Assembly: GCA_004802705.1 (NCBI GenBank) | Contig: SGPL01000465.1 | Coordinates: forward strand, 2,645 to 26,192 | Length of the DNA: 23,548 nt | Direction of reading: 5' to 3' | Origin: Bondarzewia mesenterica | Lineage: Eukaryota > Basidiomycota > Agaricomycetes > Russulales > Bondarzewiaceae | Shown here: in pieces, positions 1 to 8,800 of the stretch | Numbering within the stretch: position 1 is the stretch's first letter | Layout: the number at the start of each line of letters is the position of its first letter | Translations under genes and position numbers: made by a program | Notes under the pieces: generated by a model | What the model was told of the DNA's origin: nothing | Database searches by the model: none | The model's input: only the letters and a program-made list of their open reading frames with translations

Positions 1-112
1 CAGTANNNNANNGTATGAGAAAATTGGCATAGTTTTCTGTGCGGATTAATGGTAGAATGAGTATAAGATGTGCGTTAATGGTAGCAATGAGCGTACCGAG
101 AAAGCCGGTGCA

Positions 113-780
113 TCAGTCGGAGTCCGCAGTAGTGCGGAGGATCTTCTTGCCTTGTAAATGGGCCGGTGCTGTGAACCCTCTCTTCTTCGAGGGTGATTCG
201 GGTGTGCGTGGTGGACGTTGTAGAATCGTGATATAGCGGATGTCTGCATAATAGTTATCTGTCGGTTTAGCGGCATTCGTAAAGACATCGTGCGTGATAG
301 TGGCAGCGATTTCGACAACGGCACCACGTAGAGCTGCTTCGAATTCATTCGGGAACACGAGGGAGCCGTCCATGTTGAAGACGGGAATGACGCGGCCAAG
401 GTATTTTGGCATATCGGGTTGGTCTTTTTCATTTTCATGGATGAGTTTGTCGAGGTCGGTTTTGACATCTTTGTTCTTGAGAGTCCAGTTTTCCATTCGA
501 AATTGTTCATCAGCAGATTCTGTGAGATACGGGTCAGTGATTGTTACTGGTATCGATCAAGGACTACCTTTGAGATATTCTTGTTCCGTAATGAAATCTT
601 CCGCAGTCAGTTTCTGTGGTTGCTGCGTGAGTATTCTGTTGACAACGCTTATACGAATGAGCTTACCTGAAAGATGGAGTGACGGACTTTAATGGCGGTT
701 ATGTTGTCGGGGATCAATGAGTTTCGGATGCTAGCGCCTCTCGTGCGATGAGACTGCATGAGATTCTTGGCACCTTGCAT
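113..780 (-). CDS. Hypothetical protein, three exons, about 188 aa
   Basis: Exons 780-667, 613-568 and 519-113, joined by introns of 53 and 48 nt with GT-AG ends. Phases agree across both junctions (exon 2 ends one base into a codon) and give 188 residues. It begins MQGAKNLMQSHRTRG and ends TTADSD before a TGA stop. The middle is acidic and lysine-rich (about residues 60-95) and reads as soluble; I see no signal peptide or membrane segment. A segment near residues 96-135 (GRVIPVFNMDGSLVFPNEFE) looks folded. The C-terminal 35 residues are basic and proline-rich, probably disordered. I recognise no family, so no function is proposed. The start is the first ATG of the open exon and lies about 47 nt downstream of a palindromic CCTTATATAAGG element. 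The coding call rests on three phase-compatible exons; the first ATG could be wrong. Confidence 0.62.
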
Positions 781-795
781 CAGGAAATCTACATG

Positions 796-838
796 TAACT
801 TACTATAACTTACTGTAACTTACAGACCTTATATAAGG
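796..838 (-). promoter_or_regulatory. Palindromic TATA/CArG-like box and TAACTTAC repeats
   Basis: CCTTATATAAGG at 827-838 is a perfect palindrome that matches both a TATA box and the CC(A/T)6GG consensus bound by SRF-type MADS proteins. Just gene-proximal to it, 796-823 holds three copies of a TAACTTAC unit spaced 10-11 nt. Both sit directly upstream of the minus-strand gene starting at 780. Core promoter function is inferred from position; MADS binding is only a motif match. Confidence 0.4.
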
Positions 839-964
839 CCACAAAGTTGTGAAAGTGAAGAAAGTGAAGAAATCGAACAAAGTTGAATAAGATACCTAAC
901 TTTTTCAATTACATGGAAAAGGTGCTATAAGTATGTCCAAGCCAGTATATCCCCAATTAATTGA
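839..964. other. Intergenic, A/T-rich, no gene seen
   Basis: A/T-rich sequence between the first gene's promoter box and the fold-back element, with a short GTGAAGAAA repeat near 853-868. No convincing reading frame. Confidence 0.5.
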
Positions 965-1054
965 TACTAAACGGCAGCTAATTAACCACTAATTACATAG
1001 CCAGTAATTAACTAATAAGAAACAAAGCCAGAAAAACTAACATTGCAATATTTG

Positions 1055-1142
1055 CCACTTGAGAGATTTAAACCCAAGACCTCAACAAACCGGAAGCTAA
1101 ACCGGAAGCATACTGAGTGCTATTAACCATTCAGCCAAATGG
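1055..1142 (-). repeat. tRNA-like segment in the left arm of the fold-back element
   Basis: Read on the minus strand, this 88-nt segment begins CCATTTG and ends CAAGTGG, which pair over 7 bp like an acceptor stem (one G-T pair). Next comes an A-box-like TGGCTGAATGG, and near the 3' end a decayed B box (GGGTTTAAATC, where GGTTCRANNCC is expected). 88 nt matches class II (Leu/Ser-type) tRNAs. Spacing around positions 8-9 and the T stem is imperfect, so this is a tRNA-related relic rather than a working tRNA. It keeps CCGG at two places where the right copy has CTGG and TTGG. Confidence 0.45.
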
Positions 1143-1466
1143 TTCATATTATTCTTGTTAGGAATCGAATCATATACCATATTTTTTCGACCTAGAACAT
1201 TTTTTTAATTTGGGTGTCCCAGTGGGATGAATGGATATCTGCTGCAGGTGCACTCAACAGATTCTAGCTGTGACCTTCTAACTAGATATTTAAACTCTTC
1301 TCATCAGTAGCTTGCTGGTGGTATGAGTTATGTCACATATTTATGGATGAAAACTGTCCAAAAAGCGAAAAAATATTCACTTCATTGGACAAGTCAAAAA
1401 AAAAAATGTCTAAGTCGAAAATTTTTATATAGTATGTAGGTTGATTTCTAATTAAGATAATATGAA

Positions 1467-1554
1467 CCATTTGGCTGAATGGTTAATAGCACTCAGTATG
1501 CTTCTGGTTTAGCTTTTGGTTTGTTGAGGTCTTGGGTTCAAATCTCTCAAGTGG
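1467..1554 (+). repeat. tRNA-like segment in the right arm of the fold-back element
   Basis: Mirror copy of the left segment, also exactly 88 nt, with the same CCATTTG/CAAGTGG end pairing and an A-box-like TGGCTGAATGG. The B-box-like GGGTTCAAATC is better preserved here. Most differences from the left copy are C-to-T (or G-to-A) transitions, several at CpG. Internal RNA polymerase III promoter activity is possible but unproven. Confidence 0.45.
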
Positions 1555-1801
1555 CAAATATTGCAATGTTAGTTGTTCTGGCTTTGTTTCTTATTAGTTA
1601 ATTACTGGCTATGTAATTAGTGGTTAATTAGCTGCCATTTAGTAAATTTGTAAGGTCTATCAGTTCAACAAGGTGTAAATAAGCCAAAAAATTGTGCCAA
1701 AGTGGTGTAAGTGTACAAAGTCTATATAAGTGAGAAAAGTTACGTGTAGATTTCCTGATGCAATAGCAATGATGATTGCCCCATCATAAATCAGCGGTGA
1801 T

Positions 1802-1867
1802 GCATGGCCATTCTCAGAGAGTTCGCAAGGCATGGCCATTCCGAGAGAGCTCGCAAGGCATGGCCAT
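1802..1867. repeat. Tandem repeat, 28-bp unit, two full copies plus a partial
   Basis: The unit starts GCATGGCCATTC and ends TCGCAAG: copies at 1802-1829 and 1830-1857, then a third GCATGGCCAT at 1858-1867. More TGGCCA motifs follow at about 1904 and 1993. The surrounding 1645-2040 has no gene and is rich in short palindromes such as GCCTTGCGGC. It ends where homology to the F-box 5' fragment begins, so it may be part of an insertion that broke that gene. Confidence 0.7.
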
Positions 1868-2045
1868 ATGCACCAGAATTGTGAGAATGACAATTATTTT
1901 GAGGTATGGCCATAATTGAGGTAGCTCACCACTACTAGCGGAAACGGAAAGTCTGGCGGCGCCTTGCGGCCTTATGGGGGGGTTGCCACCTATGGCCACC
2001 CCTTGCCATATTTTGACACTTTTGCTGATGACACAAGAAGGTCGC

Positions 2046-2265
2046 ATGCATGAAGAGTGGTACTGCTCACATTTCTGACAGCGAGACAACAGTCAACATG
2101 TTATGACCACGATTAGTAGAATTCAAAGATAAATCGAGTGTTTGACGCACAGGTTACTTTCTTCAGTCTGGTCATCTGAAGAGAAAAAGTGATGGGATTC
2201 CATTTGAATCGACAGCCTGAGAAGGAAATAAGGGCGTCGAGGATCGAAGCTTTGAACGATATTGA
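2046..2265 (-). pseudogene. 5' fragment of an F-box gene paralogous to 15294-17083
   Basis: This block aligns with 16925-17165 at roughly 70-75% by eye, covering leader, first exon, first intron and the beginning of what follows. The start codon is at 2203-2201. Its first exon (2203-2151) is 53 nt, exactly as in the intact gene, begins MESHH and ends CCT before a GTGCGT donor. The intron (2150-2075) is 76 nt against 79, again followed by AAAT and GTGAGCA. Homology then stops near 2046, where unrelated TGGCCA-rich sequence begins, and no F-box or repeat region follows. It is therefore a truncated duplicate, probably interrupted by an insertion. Confidence 0.6.
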
Positions 2266-3549
2266 CACGGACGTCGACCGGTGTTCTGTAGGTGCAAGTC
2301 AAACGTCAGATAAGGATATCCAGAGGCACGTAGGTTAAAGGAATTATCTACAACCTGCCTGTGGGAGACTAAGTCAGGCGTTTTGCAAGACTGCAATTCA
2401 CCCACCCACAAAAACACGGATGACGCAATGCTTGTAGGCACCTTCCTTTTTCGAGATGTTACGCCTACCAGCGCCTACTGCTACGAGCTGCTACTTGGTA
2501 CTGTAGTAACGTACAGGATAAGTGTCGCGGCCGCTCCTGACAAGGTCTCGCAACAGAAGCGTCATCGCTTTAAACTGCTTTGAACCGTCTCAGTGTGATG
2601 TCGCTAACCTCCTTTAACGCTCTACGAAGGACGGCGTGAATGAAAGCGAGCATCCGCACGAATATGCACAACACCGCACGCAGATCATATGTCAGATAAG
2701 GATACCCTAAGACACGAAGGCGAAAGCACGCAGGTCCCACAGGCATTCGTGCCGCCATGATGTGGGAGCGACATGAAAGGAGAAAGAAAGCCATTATCAC
2801 CCAAGACTGAGAAAGTAGATGAGCAGGTCGTGGAACATTCTGACAACCACAGTTGAACCACTGGCATATTGTGTACACACATAGATCATTGGAAAAAACA
2901 TATCTATACTGGCGGGATCACGGCGTAATTCTTGAACGGCGGCAAAGCGACGACAGAACCTCTATCATTTCACCAGATTTCACCGCCACGATAGAAAAAC
3001 AGGCAGAATAAGTATCGCACCGTGCGACGACACTATGACACAGATACGAGATGGATGGACAAGAATATTGCAGGCTTCAGGTCTGTGCGCTGGTAGGTTG
3101 TCGAAGCCGGCGAAAATAGAACCTGCGCACTCAAGAGGCGAATGATGCTGATCTCCAAACCCGAACCCAAAAAGAGGTACAGGCCGCTGAGATACAGGAG
3201 CTCTACAGAGTCATTGCCGTTAAACTTTCATAAGCCTCGTTGGCACAAATACGTGCACGATATCGATGAGGGCCCAAGTAGCACTTTGGTCTTGAAGATA
3301 AGATGATGGCTATGGCGTCTCATGGCTAAATTCTTGGAGCTCTTGCCAATGAAGTGAGGCGAATTAAAATTTTGAGAGGACGCACCTGGACTAGCTGGCA
3401 GGAAAACCAGCTGGATCACATCTGAATATTCATCGTTTACTTGATAGACTCGAGAAGCGAGCCACAAGGTGCGAACTCAGGTGAATTTCGCCCGGGTTAC
3501 ATCCGGGGAATGATCCATCAGAAGCCGGGGTATCCAAACATCGCCCCTC
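2266..3549. other. Intergenic, no supported gene; one degenerate direct repeat
   Basis: No open frame here shows a family motif, splice-compatible exons or codon bias. The only structure seen is a pair of related stretches at about 2311-2334 and 2692-2715, each starting GTCAGATAAGGATA and followed by similar but diverged sequence; on the minus strand both could read GYPYLT(F/Y)DL. They may be decayed copies of one repeat or gene fragment. The final stretch, next to 3550, includes the 3' flank of ALG12. Confidence 0.4.
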
Positions 3550-5502
3550 TCACCTTCCTCTCTCCAAGATCCACAACTTATTCGCCCTGCGCATCTTCAA
3601 TATCCCCAAAAGGCCTCTCACGCCCTCCCTCTTTACCAACGACCTTAGATCCTTCTCGACCGCCCACCCTGCGAACCCACTCACGACATCCGCGACAACC
3701 CACCCATCCCTCTCGAATGGATCGCGCGCTTCCGCAATCAGATGTGTGATGGCGCGGTTCGAGGTAAGGGATTGCGGGGTCATGTGTTCTGTTTTGTTGT
3801 ATATCCATAGACTCGATGCCGCATTCAAGTCAGGGAGGCAGTAGGGCGGAGACCGAGTTTGAAGGAAGAGCGAGGCACCTGTTTGGGCTGCAAGGTTCGA
3901 CAGGTGAACGTGCACTACATCATGCCATTAGCCTCTGCTATGAAGGGCGGGTGGAACGCACGCACCGTTCGACACGTCCCTGAATTCGTCATTGAACAAC
4001 ATCAGGGCTTCGCCGCCGGGGTAATTCGCCATGGATGCGCGCATATGCAGCGTCGTCACAAAGACATTCGCGCCGATGACGCCACCGAGCACGAGGAGCA
4101 TTAGTCGGCCGAACATGCTCCCTTTCCGCCGGCTCGCCCTACGTAGCAAAGGCACCTTTCAGTATATGGAACAGATGCTATTCTGAATATCAGCGCGTAC
4201 ATCCACCTTGCTCCACAGGCGGCAGCGACGTTGAAGAGTGGGATGACATAGACGATGAAACGCCATTCTTTGTGCCCAAGGAAGCTAATGAGTATGATAA
4301 AGAGGAAGGCCGGGTAAAGCAAGGTGCGAACGCGGCTATCAAGGAGGAATCCAAGAAGAGAGAGTGGAGCGGAGCCGAGGAGGAGCTTTGGGATGGAAGA
4401 GGCGAAGTAAGTGTGGAAAGGTGAGACCTGTGTTCGAAGCATTAAGGGATGAACGAAAAGAAAGGGCGAGGATGACGGGAACGTACGCCCCAGTCTGCGC
4501 TTTTGCCTTGAAAGACATTGAAGTATAGACCTGCGAGTTCGGGCCAAAGGGGCCATTGGTTCCAGAAGTAAGAGTCAACTACCACGGTCAGGGCTGCACG
4601 ACACTATAAGCCTGCATGCCATTTTGAATCTCACGAGAGGCGAACGAACCGACGGAACTGAGCCCCGAGATTAAGCCAACCTTTGTGAGTTTACCGAACG
4701 TGATCTGTCGGCTCAGAAGCGACTGGAGGGAGACGCAGCCTAAGAGGAGGGCTATCTCTGAGCGGAAAACGACAGAGGCGAATGTTAGGAGAGCGATAGC
4801 GATTTGGACTTCTGCGGTGATGGGCGTGTGGAATTCTTCCCAATATTGAGTAGTAGATATGATGCTATGTTAACTTCGAATGATCAAAGTCATGAAAAGC
4901 CGCATTGGCGATTTCAACCATAAATGCGGCTTACCGGGAATAAGCGCGAACATATTAGGCAAAGTGCGGCCCATCCAAAAAGGAAGGTGAAATTGGGTAC
5001 ATGTAAGGAGGGAGAAGGCGAAGGATGTAGGATGGCCGAAGCGTCGAGAGACAGCGCGTCGGAGAAGGCAGAGGGTGATCGCATTCAGGGTTGAGAGTAC
5101 GAGGCGTACTGTATAAAGGGTGTCATGACGTGAAAAGCATGCACTGTGGGTAGACGTCTCAAAACGCACTGATGAGTTGCAGGTCGAATTTGGATGTCAC
5201 AAAGCCGAAGGATTGGGCGGCCTTTATGATAGGCGATGATAGCAGTGCTAGGAAGATACTGCCCAAGAATGTTCGGGGCACCGCGCCGCTGAACTCGACG
5301 TGGTCATACTAGACCGTCATCAGCGAGGATCGTCGAAGTGCTTCATGATACTTGCCTTTTGCAACACATGGCGCTTCACACCGTAAATGAGAACGTCATG
5401 AGTCGCATGGAGATTGAAGCTCTCTTCGACTTTGGTGTACGGTGCGAGCAGGACATGCATCCATCCGGTCGCTAAAATCAGTAGGTCTAAAGTGAAGCCC
5501 AT
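3550..5502 (-). CDS. ALG12: ALG12, dolichyl-P-Man:Man7GlcNAc2-PP-dolichol alpha-1,6-mannosyltransferase
   Basis: ER multi-pass glycosyltransferase (family GT22) that adds the eighth mannose, in alpha-1,6 linkage, to the lipid-linked N-glycan precursor using dolichyl-phosphate mannose. Exons: 5502-5356, 5308-5170, 5108-4935, 4873-4635, 4593-4487, 4427-4201, 4138-3966, 3914-3550; introns 41-62 nt. The model gives about 523 aa once one missing base is allowed for; human ALG12 has 488. Family landmarks in order: [16 protein letters not shown] (residues 21-36), [79 protein letters not shown] and YNKTE. Intron 1 uses a GC donor (AAG/GCAAGT). Exon 4 changes frame near 4804-4816: VNIASYLLL is in one frame and [16 protein letters not shown] in the next, implying a 1-nt loss. 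All other junction phases fit, so the gene is probably functional with a sequence error, though a real lesion is not excluded. Divergent from ADP1. Confidence 0.93.
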
Positions 5503-5801
5503 GCTTGCCAGTGTATTAATGAAAAAAGCTAGTACAGGTCGTCAAGTAAAGAGGACAGGAGAGCATTGTACTTGGTTCAGAAACAAGTTTAGCTGCGAAC
5601 GCGCTGCCACCAGTCTGCTGGAGAAACGTGAAACATGAAAATTGATCACGTGTCAGGTCCTCACTTGCGTGCCTTGCCGGCTCCACTCGCTGCAGACGTC
5701 GACCAACCAACCTGAGTAGAGTTCTCTTCAACCTTCTTCGCTCTTCTTCGACTACAACAACGACGGCACAGGGCGACGCCTATTTGGGTCGCTCGCGTCT
5801 T
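5503..5801. promoter_or_regulatory. Shared divergent promoter of ALG12 and ADP1
   Basis: Only 299 bp separate the two start codons, so both promoters and 5' leaders must lie here. The ADP1 side ends in a CT-rich tract (TCTTCTTCGACT near 5751), common before fungal start sites. I see no strong TATA box. Open frames across this stretch lack family motifs and are treated as chance. Co-regulation is an inference from the geometry alone. Confidence 0.5.
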
Positions 5802-8800
5802 ATGATGTATACTATGTGCTCCCTTACATTTGTATCGCTACTGTCTCTGCCGGTTTTATCAGTAACAGCTGCTAGTTCACGGAACAACTCCAACCATACT
5901 GCTTCGAGTCTAGGATTGTCCAGTTTCGAGTTGTCGGTATGTTCTACTGCTCAGTCCTGATATCGTGGGTCTAAGTCGAACTGGGATAGGTTTTGGACAG
6001 TGCCCGGTCGTTAGGTGCGTTTTCGTCATCTCGGCTTCTTGCGGCCTTCCTGACTGTTAACGTACTGCCTCGCAGAGAAGTGCCCGCCATGCTTCAATTG
6101 TCTTCTTCCTGCGTTTACGTGCGGACAGTATGGAGAATGTGATCCATATGATGGGCAGTGCAAATGCCCTCCCGGATGGGGAGGCATAGACTGTCTTACA
6201 CCCCGTACGTCTACCAGTCGATCGGATCCGTATCGACTGTATCTGATTTCTTGATTAAGAGTGTGACTCATTGGCCGATGGTGATGAACGGCACCTACGT
6301 GAAGAAGGAAAGCAATGTGAATGCAAAGATGGCTGGGGAGGTATCAACTGCAATGGTGCGTCTAATCCAGCGTGATCCTCCTGAGAAGACTGCTGAAATG
6401 TATGCCTCAGTCTGTCAAGCGGACGATGCGTGCAAGAACTTCCCACTAGCAGGCGGCATCTCTTCTCTTGACACCGATATCGCAGCAAACATGACTTGTT
6501 ACACAGGTGGTGAGACGGTCTTCAGCAACCATCAGTTTTGCGATGTCACCAGTGCGTAGGCTTCAAATTTACAACTTTCCAATACCTAACCAGNGCATAG
6601 ACCGCAAAATCCTCGATATGCTTCCGGACCGCCCTCCCCAGGTGACATTCAGCTGCGACACATCNGACGCAACCTGCGATTTCCAATTTTGGACCGCCCA
6701 NGTCGAGTCGTTCTATTGTGCTCTGAGTAATTGCAAGACCGAGGTTCAGCCCGGCTACGACACCAATACAACGCTCTACAAATGTGAAGACATTAAGTGC
6801 AGCTGTGTACCCAACAGGTTCATTTGTGGCGAAGACGGCAGCGTTGGTACGCATTCTATGGATAATGATAATTGTTCAGAGCTAATGAGCTGATAGATAT
6901 ATCTGATTTCTTGACGGAGGAGATCAAGGGTCCAGCCACTTTCAGTTGCAAAACGGGAAACGGATGCAAATTTGAGGAGCCGGCGATGAATCAGCTCATC
7001 AATGACATCTTTGGAGATGCATATATCACTCTAGAATGCGAAGGAGGAGAATGTCTGCATTATTCTCAAGTTCCCGGCTACGTGGTACGTTTCCTTTTTG
7101 ATGTTGACTGAACTTTATCGTGAATGAGTATTGCAGAGACCTGTCAAGCCCGACAATACACGATGGGTAGCTCTAAGTATTGCTGGTGCTGGGTTCTTCG
7201 TCGTTTTCACCTCAGCAGGTGTGTCAATTNATACATCCTTATTTCCGGGGCATTGCTTAGGGCCCTTCATTCAGTCATCTGGTACGCCGGTCGCGCTCGC
7301 AAGAGTGACTTTGGCAAAATCCGCCTTCCGGACGACGAAGCTTCCCGATTGATGACAGACCACGTCCCCGCCTCACTCCATTTTTCTGACATTACATACA
7401 AGCTTGGTGGGCGCACAATTCTCGACTCTATCCAAGGTAGCGTCAAACCTGGACAAGTGATGGCTGTCATGGGCGCATCAGGNGCTGGCAAGTCAACGTT
7501 CCTCGATATTCTTGCTCGCAAGCGTAAGCGCGGTGCGGTGAGCGGCACGACGCTTGTGAACGGCCGCGAGGTGAGCAATGAGGAGTTCAGGAAGGTTGTC
7601 GGGTTTGTGGATCAAGAGGACACGCTCATGAGCACGCTGACAGTGTACGAGACGGTGCTCTATTCGGCGTTGCTGCGCTTGCCGAGGGATATGAGTCTGG
7701 AGGCAAAGAAGTACAGGACGCTGGAGACTATGAATGAGTTGGGAATTTTGGGCATCAAGGATATGCGGATCGGAGATTCTGGTGAGTTATTTGATATATT
7801 GTGTATAGCTTTGGTTCTTAGCATTCATACAGGTCGCCGGTCCATCTCTGGTGGTGAGAAGCGTCGGGTATCTATCGCCTGCGAACTCGTCACTAGCCCA
7901 TCGATTCTGTTCCTGGATGAGCCTACGAGCGGTGNGTCATTAGCCTGATTTCATTGTATGTCATCAGATCTAAGCGACTAGCAGGACTCGACGCATATAA
8001 CGCCTTCAACGTCGTCGAGAGCTTGGTTTCTCTCGCACGCGATTACAACCGAACTGTCGTCTTCACAATTCACCAGCCTCGCAGCAATATTGTCGCTCTC
8101 TTCGACCAACTCGTTCTTCTGGCACAGGGCAAACTTGTCTACTCCGGAGAATTCTCTAAATGCCAAGATTATTTCAGTAGCATTGGTCAGCCTTGCCCTC
8201 CCGGTTTCAACATCGCCGATTTCCTCAGTAAGCATACATGTAGGAACCTGCATCGACTTTCGCTTGCTGACTTTGACCTTGACCCCCCAGTTGATCTCAC
8301 AATGCATGCAAACTTGGAAACACACAGCGCNGAGGGTTCGTCACCCGAAACCGCTTCACCAGTGGATGATTCGAACTTGAGAGACGAAGAACGCGGATTG
8401 CTCACGCCTACTCCATATCGTCCCGCCTCAATACCCACAGTAGCCGACGATGAGACCGAGCTGCAAGTCCGGCCGTCCCCAGACAACTCCTCCGATGGAT
8501 TCCTCAAGCGCAAGACCTCCCAACTTCTCGAGGCTGTCTCGTTTTCCTCACAGTCCGGCGACGTGCCACTCTCTCCGCACCTTGCCGCCCTCGTGGACAC
8601 CTACGCGGANAGCGACATTGCTGAGGGAATTAAGGAGGAGATCGCGGAGGTCGCAAGGCCGCCNCATGACACGAATGGGAATGGGAGCAGTGAACTGCCG
8701 GATGTGGCTGTNGAAAGTGGATTGTTGAGGGGCCGCAAGCGTGCCAGCTGGACAACGCAGTTTAGTATTCTGAGCGGGCGGGCCTTCAAGAATCTGTATC

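Larger units (their letters stand above)
965..1644. mobile_element. Fold-back (long inverted-repeat) element, about 680 bp, non-autonomous
   Basis: Positions 965-1171 reappear as a reverse complement at about 1441-1644, with roughly 90% identity by eye over 205 bp. Matching ends are TACTAAACGGCAGC on the left and GCTGCCATTTAGTA on the right. The symmetry continues inward at lower identity (CGACCTAGAACATTT near 1189 against AATGTCTAAGTCG near 1408), leaving a central loop of only about 100 bp, so the element could fold into one very long hairpin. It has no open frame for a transposase and must depend on proteins supplied in trans if mobile. A clear target-site duplication is not visible; flanks are A/T-rich (AATTAATTGA and AATTTGTAAG). 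A MITE/fold-back DNA element is most likely. The alternative is two head-to-head copies of a tRNA-derived SINE. Confidence 0.85.

Noticed and set aside
46..510. 154-codon minus-strand frame
   Set aside because: Overlaps the three-exon gene in another frame; the latter has splice- and phase-consistent exons and better composition.
1467..1554. Functional tRNA gene
   Set aside because: End pairing and box-like motifs are present, but spacing around positions 8-9 and the T stem is off and the same sequence is mirrored in the other arm, so it is treated as a repeat.
5414..5731. Small frames across the ALG12/ADP1 promoter
   Set aside because: No motifs; they lie in or opposite the promoter and ALG12 exon 1.
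8187..8600. 137-codon minus frame inside ADP1
   Set aside because: Antisense shadow of the ADP1 linker exon.
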